Origin: Dastarcus helophoroides
Taxonomy: Eukaryota; Arthropoda; Insecta; Coleoptera; Bothrideridae
Length of the DNA: 64,000 nucleotides
Direction: 5' to 3'
Assembly: GCA_028583605.1 (NCBI GenBank)
Contig: CM053326.1
Span: forward strand, 19,053,036-19,117,035
Of the stretch, positions 44,888-56,369 are shown one piece after another (the stretch's first letter is position 1; every line of letters begins with the position of its first letter). Below the pieces are notes generated by a model. The model ran no database searches. It saw nothing but the letters and a program-made list of their open reading frames with translations, and had not been told where the DNA came from. Position numbers and translations under genes: made by a program.

Positions 44888-45240
44888 GTGAAAAAAAGTC
44901 TTTTAAATTGGCTGTTTTCCAAGATGGAAAATTTAGATTTGGCTGTAATAATTTTCCTTGAGGATGAAGAATCATCAGAGGAGGAAATTAGGAGAGAAGA
45001 ATCCGATTTATATAAGAGGCGAGAGACAGGGAGAGCTTATGAAATTTTGATTTGCCGACATTTGATAAATAATGACACAAAATTTAAAGAATATTTTCGG
45101 TTGTCTCAGAATTATTTAATTTCGTATTGAACTCTATAATGGAAAATATCACCACCAAAATTCAAAAAAATATTTTAAACGGTATCAAAGTATTGAAGGG
45201 AAAACTTAATTTTTTCTTAATTCTTAGCACCCTGTATCTT
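44888..45240 (+). pseudogene. PIF/Harbinger (HARBI1-like) nuclease N-terminal fragment
   Basis: An acidic segment (LEDEESSEEEIRREESDLYK) precedes RAYEILICRHLINNDTKFKE and YFRLSQNY, the conserved N-terminal block of HARBI1-type nucleases (usually near DDxKFxEYFRMS). After a stop at 45128-45130 a shifted frame continues LNSIMENITTKIQKN and IKVLKGKLNFFLILS, matching the next block (family: ENDITK...EKLAITLRFL). It stops at the microsatellite at 45271; the catalytic DDE part is absent. Confidence 0.62.
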
Positions 45241-45270
45241 AAAAATAAAGCGAACATATGCAGATATAAA

Positions 45271-45600
45271 CTATCTTCCTTCCTTCATTCCTTCCTTTCT
45301 TCCTTCCTTTCTTCCTTTCTTTCTTCCTTCCTTCCTTCCTTGCTTCATTCCTTCGTCTCCATTCTTCCTTCCTTTCTTCCTTCCTTCCTTCCTTCCTTGC
45401 TTCATTCCTTCGTCTACATTCTTCCTTTCTTTCTTCCTTTCTTCCTTCCTTCCTTCCGTCCTTCTTTTTTTCCTGCCTTCCTTCCTTCATTCCTCCCTTC
45501 CTTCCTTTCATCCTTCCTTGCTTTCTTTCTTCCTTCTTTTTTTTTCCTTTCTTTTATTCTTTCTGTCTTCCTGTCTTTGTTTTCTCCTTTCTCCTAATTT
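45271..45600. repeat. (TTCC)n-type microsatellite
   Basis: About 330 bases of CTTCC, TTTC and TTCATT variants. Strongly strand-asymmetric. The long Ser/Phe/Leu-rich and Arg/Glu/Lys-rich open frames over it (45127-45597 plus, 45239-45511 minus) are by-products of the repeat. Confidence 0.93.
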
Positions 45601-45632
45601 GCTTCCTTGTTTTCTTTCGTACTTTCGTTATT

Positions 45633-47447
45633 ATACCGGGTGTTTTTTTTAGTTGGGAGGTCACCTTTATAAGGAGTACTACTTATTATAAAGGCAAAGT
45701 GATTTTGTCAGTGGGGCTAATCGGGACTAAACTATCTTCTAAAAATATTTTCAACTTCCCCCCACTACCGGTTATACCGAAAGTAGACATCAACTTTCTT
45801 ATTTTAAATGACAACCCCCAAATTTTATATTTAATTTGGATTATACGTAAAAAAATAAGGTGAATTTATGTATACATGTTTATCGCTAGCTTTGATAGTT
45901 TTAAAGATATTTCAATTTTTCAAAAAAAAAATCACAGAAAGGAGGGTTATTTTAACTCCTTGTATCTTTCTTATTATTTGCAGTAAAAACATGAAATTTA
46001 AATTAAAGTCACAAAATATTATAAAGACTATAATAACGTAATCAGATTTTACATTTTTCTATAATCTGTACTGTTTTTGTTTTAATTAAAAAAACTCTGT
46101 TTTTTTAAATGGAAACTATATGTTTTTTGATCATTTTTAGATTCTTCACATAAAAAAAAGAAAAAAGTTATATAACTTATTTTTTAAAATTTTGTGCCGT
46201 TACAGAGGTATTTTACATAAATCTCAAAATAAAAAGAATTAAAAATCTCTTTTTTGTTCAACTGGGAAATTAAGTGTAACCAATAAAAGCTTAAAGAATT
46301 AATCATAATAAGTAATCGGAAAATAAAATAATTGACAAAAAAATTACATCAAGAACAACAAGGACGGTCTTCTGTTTCAATACATTTAAAGGCATATTTT
46401 AAGATTTTGAACTGTGTAACCTTTTTAAGCACATCCCATTGTTCCTAGCATTATGATTGTCATGCAGTAGTCGTAAAAAAAATCACTAAATAATTTCCAT
46501 TTCGATTTTTATTATAAAATTTAACGCTTACAAACCTTGAGTTCTAATCTAACAGCATAACAGTTAAAAGACAAATTTTCTTGAACATTTGTTGTTGATT
46601 TTCACTACTCCAAAAATGAGAAGTCTGTTTAACAAACCATTTTTACGAAACTTACATTCGTGGCTCCCTAAACATTTTTCAATAAGTATTCTAACAATTA
46701 GCCAAAAACTTATTCGTCTTGTACGGCTATCTTTTAAATGTTATAAAATTTTTAGGCCTTGTGGGTATTTTCTTTTTTTTGAAAATGTTGTTGCCTACTA
46801 CTAATTTGCTACTAGAGAAAAAAAAAATATTTTACTATTTTATTTTGAATTATATCCCTGTAACGGTGCAGAATTTTAAAAAATAATCATACATCTTTTT
46901 TCTTCTTTTTACGTGAAGAATGCAAAAATGATTAAAAAACACATAGGTCCCATTTAAAAAATCAGAGTTCTTTTGAATAAAGCAAAAACAATAAAGTTCA
47001 TAAAATTTCCATCACCCTGTGTAATAAATGTAAAATCTGATTACGCTGTTATAGTCTCCATAATATTCCATGACCTTAAACCAAATTTCATGTTTTTACT
47101 GCAAATAATAAAAAAGATACAAAGAGTCAAAATAACCCTCTTTTCTGTCATTTTTTTCGAACAATTGAAATATCTTTTAAACTATCAGAGGTAGCAATAA
47201 ACATGTATACATAAACTCACCTCATTTTTCTACGTAAAATCGAAATAAAGTATAAAATTTGGGGGTTGCTATTTAAAATAAGAAAGTTGATGTCTACTTC
47301 CGGTATAACCGGAAGTGATACGAAGTTAAAAATATTTGTGAAAGGGAGCTTAGCTTTGACTAGCCCTATCGACAAAATCAGTTTGCCTTTATAATAAGTG
47401 GTACTCCATATAAAGGTAACCTCCCAATTAAAAAAAACACCCTGTAT
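45633..47447. mobile_element. Long palindromic element, about 600-base arms
   Basis: Left end ATACCGGGTGTTTTTTTTAG, right end inverted ATACAGGGTGTTTTTTTTAA, both then TTGGGAGGT. The arms match inward through CCTTTATAATAAGTAGTAC, TTTGTC, the GTAGACATCAACTTTCTTAT block, CAACCCCCAAATTTTATA and GTAACGG-like words, to about 46250 on the left and 46830 on the right. The element is flanked by ATT on both sides (45630-45632 and 47448-47450), a possible 3-base target duplication. No transposase; the 46589-46804 open stretch is unrecognised. Confidence 0.85.
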
Positions 47448-50103
47448 ATTAAGTGCATTATTCGTAAAAACTAACCGAAAATATAAAATCTAGATTAGTG
47501 AAGTTAAAATACATTTTTTCAATTATAAAATAATATGCCTGGTTTTTCATGGGTAATGAATTACGGTAACAACGACAATATTTGTTAAATATACTAAAAC
47601 TGCTAGCATTTAATAATATCGATAATAAAGTTAGATTTCAAAGGGACCGTAACATAGTAATTCATTTGTAACGATATCAAACTATAAAGCTTTTTGTCCG
47701 ATTTAGTCCAATAACACCACATCTATTCATTTGGGTACTAAACGCGACCGTTTGACGAACGGGACACGCTCGAATTTGTTAAATATTTAAATTTGTTTCG
47801 GCAGGACGCCGCTAAAATCTGCCATTAATCAAAATAAATTACGATGCAGTCGATAAATCACGCCTAAAAATAAAACGGCTCGTTAGTTTTCATACAGTGA
47901 ATTCGGTTGCGATTCGTGTTTGGTCTTTTTCGACCATCAGCATGAAATATCGTTGACGCAAATGAGTGGGCCGCGCCGCGTTTTATCTTTGTCCCAATTT
48001 TAATTGATAAAGGACGGGATGTCCTAATTACAATTGTCGCACCGTCGGGAGAGAGAGCGCCTTCTCGGTTTTAGTGCGGTTATTTTTCGATTATGCAGAT
48101 TGAATGTGCCGCCGCTGTGCATTTTGCTTGGTCGCGCTTTTCGTCCCATAAAAGACGCTAAAAATTCGCCGGTTATCGCTCCAGTCATTGGAATGACTAC
48201 ATTAGACGAGATTAATTAACTCAACTGGTAGCACTTTTAAATAATTATTTTTCATTTTACAGTCGATGAATGGATACAAAGGAAGTGTGAAATGTGGTGG
48301 ATGCGCCGGAAATTTTAAACTGACTAACTTACGACTTTTTCTAGGTAGCTTTCTAAATGTTATGTTTAAGTTCCAGGGGTTAAATTCTGCACATTGTTCT
48401 TCCCTAGTTGGTTATTAGTTATTATTTTCATTCCGAGAAACCAATTAGCTTATAATTCAGAAAAGTTATTTTTAATATGTCAATCGTTTTCGACAGAAGT
48501 GTATATGGATGCGCCAGAATGTTAAAACTATGTGACTTATGGCTTATTTCAGATAATTTTCTTTTGTACTCTTATTGCATAATATAAATGCTACGTACTC
48601 TTGCAAAAAGAAAACACGACAATAAATTTGACCAACATCTAGTTTCAATCCATTTCATTTTGCGAATGGTAGTTATAATATCATAAAGCTGTTTAACGTT
48701 CTGCACTTAATGAAATTTGCATCTCACACATAAACTCCAAATAATAGGTCCCTTATGAATATGCTAAAAGGGGCGCGTTATCAAATGAACTAATTTTGAA
48801 ATTTCGAAAGCCCGCAGAAATGCGGCAACATTTTGCCTTCCAAAGTAAAGCAGTATGATGAGAAAAAATGTTAATTTGAAATATCCCTCATTCTTCAATT
48901 TAGCGTTTTTTTACTGAAATGTCAAGCAAAATAACCAGAAAGGTGTTGAAAAACAATCAACATTTATAAAGTCGTCAAAATTTTAGTCGTGCTTGTACTG
49001 ATTGAAATGTCAAGCAAAATAACCAGAAAAATGTCAAAACGTAGTCAAAATTTATAAATTCGTCAAAATTTTAGTCCTGTACGTAATTTTATAATAAAAA
49101 ACTTTTATGCAGCTACGACTCGTTTACGTAACATTCAACGTATGCTGCGAAAGTATCCTATAGACAGAATAAGTTATTTACAGTAATTAAAAGGGATTTT
49201 TCAGCTTAAGTCGAACAAAATAACGAGGGCACTTTTGCATTATTAATCGTGAAAGGTGATGCATTTTTAACGATGACGGAGGACCAAATAAATAACGACT
49301 TATTTATTTTTAAAAGCCGTCGGCATTTTCTACGCTTGTTTATCCACCGTAGCGGCCAAAGTGATGCAAAATTATGCAAATCTGTTTTCGACGATACGAA
49401 CTGCATTTAGCGTTTAAAGCTTTTTTCTATGATCTTCATCATAGAAGGGCGGTCTCAGCGGTGGGAATCAAAGGCTGCCCTATATATACATCCAGCGGGC
49501 AAAATCGAGACCTAAGGATGTGTAACCTTCTAAATGAGGGTCACGTTGCACTCTCTCTGGAGAAATTCGTCAAATTACCTACAAATTTTGGTCCGGATTT
49601 AACCTTCGCAGGTTTTTGTTCGTTAGGGTAGTTTATATAGCAAACTCGGACCGAGTGCGAAATTTTATTTGTTATACTCACATAGTCCGGTCAGCCGCTT
49701 TTGTTACAGATTTAAACTTCTGACGCAGATAACAAACCTGTCCGCCTAAATTCCTGCCTGCCCTTAAAGTTGGAGTATCTATTTCGGCAGCTGTTTGCTA
49801 ATTATTCTGTAATGCGGTATATTTACATGCACAAATACACAAAATGTACAAATGTATAAAATATATAAGACCTGATATTTGATGAAACATTTTGAAGCAT
49901 ACGTATATAAGGGACTCATTTTGGTTTCAGCAGAAAAACTATTTATCTATTGACACTGGATTCTTTAAAGATGGATGATAGTTTATTTACCTAATGAACT
50001 ATTTTCAAATATACATGCATATATTAAATTTACATTTTTCACCAAAGAATTATTAATACCTGAGTAGTTTAAAAAGATAAATTGATGATCAAAGACAATA
50101 ATG
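47448..50103. other. No gene recognised
   Basis: 47760-48320 and 49200-49760 are more complex than average and free of recognisable repeats, candidates for unique host DNA. 48034-48219 is open on the plus strand with no domain. Confidence 0.45.
48913..49083. repeat. Tandem duplication of about 87 bases
   Basis: ACTGAAATGTCAAGCAAAAT then AACCAGAAA at 48913 recurs as ATTGAAATGTCAAGCAAAAT at 49001, and both continue to GTCGTCAAAATTTTAGTC (or TTCGTC...). Two copies only. Confidence 0.9.
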
Positions 50104-50105
50104 TA

Positions 50106-52597
50106 CACCAATACCTCGCTTTGCGTCGTTTCGTTTTGCATTTTTTCGAAGTTGCGTCGCTGCTTAATTAGTACTAATTTTCACTGTGCGTCGTTAGATT
50201 TTCGAGGTTGCGTTGTTTTGGGTTCGGGTCTTTAATTTTTCTTTTGAAATTTTTTGAAATTTTCTTTTTTTTCTAAAACATGGCACCACTTTTGTTTCTA
50301 ATTGCGCCAAGCCATCAAAATTCGGGGATTCCCTTTCTAACCGAAAATCAACACAATTTTAATAGAGTTTTATTTTCACTTGTTTTGGTAATTTTAGAGT
50401 TCAGTTTCAATTATGTAGTGTGTGGTGCTTTTTGTAACGTTTCAATTAGTGTGTTGTGCTTTTTTTTTAAATAATAATAAATTTTCATAAATTTTTACGA
50501 GTTGTTTCTGGTTACAAAAAAGGAAAATATTTTTCCAATTTTTTTATTGGCAGAGTTATATTTTTTTTACATACACTTGTAATTTTTTTAGCCAACTGAG
50601 TGGAAAGGGCGCTGCTGGTAGAATTACCAAAATAAAAAAAAAACTATCACCTTGGAGACAAAATTAGATATTCTGCGAGGATTTGATAAGGGAGAGAAGG
50701 CTGTAGAGATAGCAAAGGCTGTTGGTCTGGCTGCAACAACTGTCAGAACTATTAGAAATCAAGATGGGGATAAAATAAGAGAGGCTGCAAAGTCTGCAAC
50801 ATCATTAGATGCTAAAACGATGACCCATACAAGGAGTGCTTTGATAATCAAAATGAAGTCCTTGCTTTCTATTTGAATTGAAAATCAAGTTGCGCAAAGA
50901 ATACCATTAAGTAAAATGGTAATTCAGACGAAAGCAAAAAGCTTATTTGATGACATAAAAAGTAAAGCAGTATCCAACAATAATGCTAGTGGTAGTAATA
51001 CAGACAAGAATGTAACGTTTGAAGCTAGTCAGGGCTGGTTTGAGAGATTCAAGTTTCGAGCAAATCTGCACAGCATTGCTCTTAAAGGTGAAGCAGCTAG
51101 CGCTGATTTAACTGCTGTAGAACGCTACCCGACAGAGTTAAAAGCATTAATTCATGAAGGTGACTATGATCCGAAAAAGTCTTTACTGTTGACGAGACTG
51201 GGATTATTTTGAAAACGTCTACCTAACAGAACTTTCATATCTAAAACAGAAAAATCTGCGCCAGAATTTAAAGCTAGCAAGGATAGACTGACTCTTCTTC
51301 TTGGTGGTAATGCAAATGATGATTTCAAATTTAAACCATTTCTCATTTATCAATCAGAAAATCCAAGAGCTATGAAAGGTTGTTCAAAGAATCTGCTTCC
51401 TGTCCACTGGCGAGCAAACAAAAAAGCATGGATGACAACATCATTATTTCAAAACTGGGTTTCAACTTGTGCTATTCCAGAAATTAAAGCTTTTTGCAAA
51501 AAGGCAAACTTAAATTTCAAGGCTTTGGTTCTAGTAGACAATGCTCCTGGCCACCCAGTTTATGTTAATGAGTTGTCAGAAAACGTGAAATTTGTATTTT
51601 TGCCGACTAATACGACACCAGTTATTCAGCTGATGGATCAGGAAGTAATATCGACTTTTAAAAGTTATTACCTTCGACGAACATTTAAACTTCTTTTAAG
51701 TGAGACTGATGGACAAAGATAAGCCTACCATGCTAGAGTTTTGAAAAAAGTTCAACATTATGAAAGCCATAGGAATTATTTCCGATTCGTGGGAGGAGAT
51801 TAAACCATCTTGCATGAATGGTGTTTGGCCCTAAATATGGCCTAAATGTGTTCACCGAATATGCACTGCAGAAATTGATGGTACACCAGCTGTTCGTCAT
51901 GAAATTTCTAATTTAGCTAGAGAGTCTAATTTTGAAGTTATGGAGGAGACTGACATAAATGAATTGCTAACCTCGCACAACCAAGAATTCTCTAATGAAG
52001 AACTAGTGCAACTGGAATTGCAATTTGCTAATGAAGATGACAGTGACCGTTCAATAGAAATCTCCGAAGAACAAAATTTAACCTCCAAACAAATTTTCAA
52101 AGCAATGTGTTTGATTGACGAAGATATGGAGATTTTTTTTAAAAACGATCCTGACAGCGGAAGGAGTTTTAAAGTGTCTCAAGTGGTAGCTACGAATATC
52201 AATTGCTACAAGAAAATTTATTTTACGTTGAAAAAAAAAAGCTGTTCAGCAAACATTGGACCAATTTTTTGCAAAAGAAAGCCGACTTACAATAACAGCC
52301 ACTATGGACTCATCAGACAGTGATTAATTTTACTTTTGTTTTTCATAAATTAATTGAATAGATTATTTTGTTTTAATTAAATACGTTTTTTTTTGTTTTT
52401 TGTATGTATGTAATAAAATTTTATATTATTTTTGTTTTTTAAATATTTACTTTGTTCAATTTTCTTTTTAAAAAGTAGTATTTTCGTAACCCTGGAACCT
52501 ATCTTCGATCTTTACATGGTTTGCTATAGAAAATTTTAATTTTCTTTGCGTCGTGTTTTTTTAGAACGTAACCCCGACGCAAAGTGAGGTATTGGTG
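50106..52597 (+). mobile_element. Tigger/pogo-type DNA transposon 2
   Basis: Terminal repeats of 23 bases with one mismatch: CACCAATACCTCGCTTTGCG then TCG on the left and its inverse (with A for the twelfth-to-thirteenth position G) on the right. TA is duplicated on both sides (50104-50105 and 52598-52599). Further GCGTCG words occur subterminally at both ends. Length 2492 bases. The ends differ from those of element 1, so this is a separate family. Confidence 0.93.
50631..52325 (+). pseudogene. TIGD-like Tigger transposase, recently inactivated
   Basis: Reads KKTITLETKLDILRGFDKGE and GLAATTVRTIRNQDG (first helix-turn-helix; no ATG was found just upstream). Then ENQVAQRIPLSKMVIQTKAK, SLFDDIKSKA, ASQGWFERFKFRANLHSIAL and KGEAASADL (second DNA-binding domain). 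Catalytic Asp 1 is in VDETG near 51190, Asp 2 in VLVDNAPGHPVYVN near 51540, and the third in QLMDQEVISTFKSYYLRRTF. RLTLLLGGNANDDFKFKPFL and WRANKKAWMTTSLFQNW lie between. Lesions: TGA at 50875-50877, frame disturbance and a TGA (for Trp) around 51190-51212, a shift near 51720 and a stop near 51835. The tail ends QFFAKESRLTITAT in another frame. All three catalytic Asp codons survive. Confidence 0.92.
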
Positions 52598-52599
52598 TA

Positions 52600-53110
52600 C
52601 TGGACAATTTCAATACTAATAATTTTTTGTGATACAATCAAACTCTTCGTAAAAACTTAAATATAGTAATATTTCACAAAAAATTTTTATAATTGGGGTA
52701 ATTGAAGATTACTCCACTTTCAAGAAAATAAAGTATTGGATAATTATTCAAGGATTAACTCCCCAGTTACCAACAAACTTTTGCGGAACATATTACAGTG
52801 TTAACATATGTTTCAAAGTGTTTCAGCTTTTACACAGTAAATTAACCAAACCAATAGATACATGGTTACACTTCTGAAGCCTAAATAAGTTTAATTATAT
52901 ATATTTCAAAATGTTTGATCGTGTGTCCAGTGAATTAATTAACTAAAATTAAAGAATGTCAGGGCAATGGATAATTTTTTTGTTGACGCCAAAACTCTTA
53001 CATACATATGTTTCAAAATCTTTCAAAGTCCCATCTTCATCGTTCTTATAATTTTTATAAATATTAGCAGTAAATGTATTATTACATTTCAAAATCCCTA
53101 ATCTCCTGAT
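52600..53110. repeat. Degenerate tandem repeat of about 100 bases
   Basis: CATATGTTTCAAAGTGTTTC near 52806, TATATTTCAAAATGTTTG near 52904, CATATGTTTCAAAATCTTTC near 53005 and TACATTTCAAAATCCC near 53083 recur at roughly 80-100 base spacing. A related word occurs near 49885, on the other side of the Tigger 2 insertion. Confidence 0.45.
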
Positions 53111-55500
53111 TTCTCCGATGAGTGTACGCTTGTGCGAACTTTACTAAAGCTCTCCGTTATCTGTAACGATTTGCTTTGACAAAAGGTGCAACCCTTTAGC
53201 ACATTTTACGCAAAGTTAGGCGCGAAGAACGACGATAAGTACGAACATAAATTTATCATGCACAAAACATCAGGCGCACAAAAGGTAACACCTTCCTCGG
53301 CCCCAGTGACCTTTTGTTGCAACTTTTCAATGCTCCAACTTCTGCGAACTTCCCTCATAACTCCGCGCCACCACTCACGTATGTATATATCCGAAGAGGG
53401 CCCTAAATTGAAGACCTGATAATGTTCGGGTTCGCATTCGGGCGGCGAATCGACAATGGGAACAGCGCCTAATATTATATCCCAAGATTTAATTCGCCGA
53501 CCCCCTTAGAAGTTAAATCAAACAAGCGTGGGAGTTAAGGATGGTGGATTCTTTGCATTTTGTATAAAAACTCATTTGGTACGCTATGATTGCGATCCTC
53601 TGCGAGCTCAAAGGGAATATAAACTTTGACCGGTGCCCTTTTTCTACGCTTCGGGGTGATGGTATATGCGAGTTAGCAAACACGATAAAGAAACGCATTT
53701 TCAATGCTTTCAACTTCAACAAACTAATATTTATGAATTATAAATGATCTGTATTCAGGTCGGAACGCCAAAGTAACTTTCCCTTTTGCAATAAAAAGAC
53801 AAGAAACTTAAGTGTAGGAGAATAGTCCATGTGGTGTTCTTGTTCCATTTTTAAAATTTAACAACTCCAAATAGAACATCAAATTGTCACTTTAGATATT
53901 TGAAACATTTTGGAAATTATTGGCCGAACTTTAATAAAATTCTTATTCTATAGCAAATAACATAACAGACAAAAATAATTACAAAAACCTGATATTTCAG
54001 GAGGATCACAAAATTGAAATTTTTAGGTAACGTTTTCCGGCTCATCTGTCATATACTGGCACAACGCAAGTGGAATTTTGGATGAGAATTCTCCTTGAAT
54101 TATTTTGATATTTAAAAATAATCATTCAATTGTATCAATCACTGTTTTTGTTTAAGCTATTATCACTCGATTAGTCAGCGAACTTTATAACAGATTTTCC
54201 TAATGTGTGATCTGATCAAGCGCTTTGCAAATCATGGAATTTTGACTAAACATAACGTTTATTTTGTACAAGTTAGCAAGTTCTATTAAACCGCTGTATC
54301 TGCATCTGCACTGATTATTTTCCACTAATAATAATGCTACCTACGATCTGGATATCTGTATCAAACAACAGTGGCGTACCCGTTTTAGCGAATAATTATG
54401 TTTAATTAAGACGAAATTTACGTGCAATCACTTATTTCACCCGATTCAATATATCGACGATATTCGCAGTATAGTTAATAACTCTGTAGCGAATTTGCCA
54501 GTCAGAAGTTGCTTAACACGGAACGCGGCATAATTAACGGGAAAGAGATACCGCAATATCGATCTGCGGCACGCAGGTGCGGGTTTTATATTCTTAAATA
54601 GTCGCGGAAATGCAGATGGCGTAAGATTTATAAGCGCCTAACTAAGAACGGGGGATGAAAACGATTAGGTTCCGGGAACGCACTTCCGTCTTTCGAGTGC
54701 CATTGGAAACCTGGAAATACAAGAGGGCCGAATGTACACGACGAGTGTACACTAGTCCGTTCATCTCGAGTGCCCTACTTCACGCCAGCAGCCTCGCTTC
54801 CATATTTTTCTTGAGGGTTTGTAGAAGTAACATTTCTGTAACTGGTTATCAAGGCAATTGCATTAGGACAGAAATCGGTAAACGGAAATGCAAGGTGAGC
54901 TAGTGGTGGGCAACAGTAATTTTCTTTTACTTTTTAGAATATTTTACTTCCCATATTTATCTAACTAGCTTACGGCTAACAGGGTAAACAAGTAAAAACC
55001 AATTAGTTCTAGTTCTAAAGAAACATAGATTTAACGACTTTTTATTTAATAAAAAGAGAGCATAAAATTTTGTCCTAGTAAGTTGTATACCGAATGTTCC
55101 ATTAAGCTGAGGATGTAGGATAACTTCTCACTAAAGCTAAATTACATAGTTTTATTAATCCTATTTTAAAATTAATTTCAATGATACAATATGTTTATAG
55201 AGAGTGTTACACCACATTTTACATATACACCAAGGAAACTTTTCTTTCGTTAATATACCTAATGTTTCACAAAATTTTGAAATTCTTATTTTTTTCCAAA
55301 TGCAATACTTAGTAAACTTTTTCGAAGTGGTATTCTTCCCTACGAGACAACTAAAGCATCGTTTTGGTTTATGGTAATTTTGAGTTAATTACTATCTTTG
55401 AACGATTCTGAATACGGATATGTGATATTCTTCACGAATGATGTTGTCATCGTAACTTGATTGCACTTCCAGGAAACTTTGGTTGGGACGGAACTATAGG
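53111..55500. other. No gene recognised
   Basis: 53180-53520 and 54420-54900 are relatively complex and may be unique host DNA. Open stretches there (53186-53419, 54655-54903) have no recognised domain. The rest is AT-rich. Confidence 0.45.
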
Positions 55501-55544
55501 ATTCTGATCTGAACAAAGAAGATTGGAAAAAACCAGAAAGCGTG

Positions 55545-56281
55545 GTAGGCCAAGGAAATGACGTCCGGTTTACAGACGGATTTGACCTCGGCGAAAGATA
55601 CGGAGTTGCGATCTATAGACCAAATAATAATTACATGAAAAGTATTCTAATGGGAGAACATACTTCGGTCTTTATGACTGAAGTATGGGCAATCACCATG
55701 ACGCTTCGTTGCTCAATTTACATATTTACGGATAGGCGTCCAGCGTTAAATGCCCTAGAGGAGCACCAGTTCGACCGTAGTGGGAGACTATGTGCAAACT
55801 CTCTATATATTGGGAGAGACCAACAAGGTCACACTTGGTGCCGGGGCATAGAAACATACACGGCAATGAGGTCGCCACCAAATAGATCGTAGGCGTGCCT
55901 TATGCTGTGGGCCAAAAAATTTATATTAACAAACCTCGAACGGGCTCATTTGAACCGGCAGAGGAATATAACGACCTGCACGCAAGCAAGACTGCTGATG
56001 GATAAACCCTTGCAATCAAGGGCTGAAGTACTTATTGCAATGAATAAAAGATGACTAGGTAAAACCCAGCTCACTGGCCACAGCAGAAAGCGACCAATGT
56101 CGACTGTGTGGGACAGAAAAGGAAACAAGGTTACACATTGTGTGTGCTTGTCTAAACCTTGCCAGATACAAATATAATTTGACTGGCAAAAAGGCATTAA
56201 GTTCAGAAGATTTGAAAGGAATGAGTGTCGGTCAGATGCTGAGCTTGACTGTAAAAGCCGGAATATATAATACTGACTGAG
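55545..56281 (+). pseudogene. RNase H and Cys-motif end of a non-LTR retrotransposon
   Basis: DVRFTDGFDLGERYGVAIYR carries the first RNase H Asp (family FTDGS), SVFMTEVWAITM the Glu, and IYIFTDRRPALNALEEHQ the next Asp. A frame change leads to LVPGHRNIHGNEVATK, the usual GHxGIxGNExAD end with the last Asp lost. Further on, after shifts and stops, the C-terminal zinc motif reads CRLCGTEKETRLHIVCACLN (C-x2-C, H, C) and the protein ends AGIYNTD at 56281. This layout (RNase H, then C-x2-C...H...C) is found in I/R1/Loa-type elements. Endonuclease and polymerase are absent, so it is a 5'-truncated copy. Confidence 0.85.
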
Positions 56282-56369
56282 ACCCGAACAAATTTGTGGA
56301 AGTTACAAAGGATTTTGAATCTAGGTGACAGGGCCTACGACGGCCTCCACGAAAAGAAAAAATCTTGGG

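Noticed and set aside
45127..45597. 156-codon Phe/Leu/Ser-rich protein and its Arg/Lys/Glu-rich antisense
   Set aside because: Both are translations of the TTCC microsatellite.
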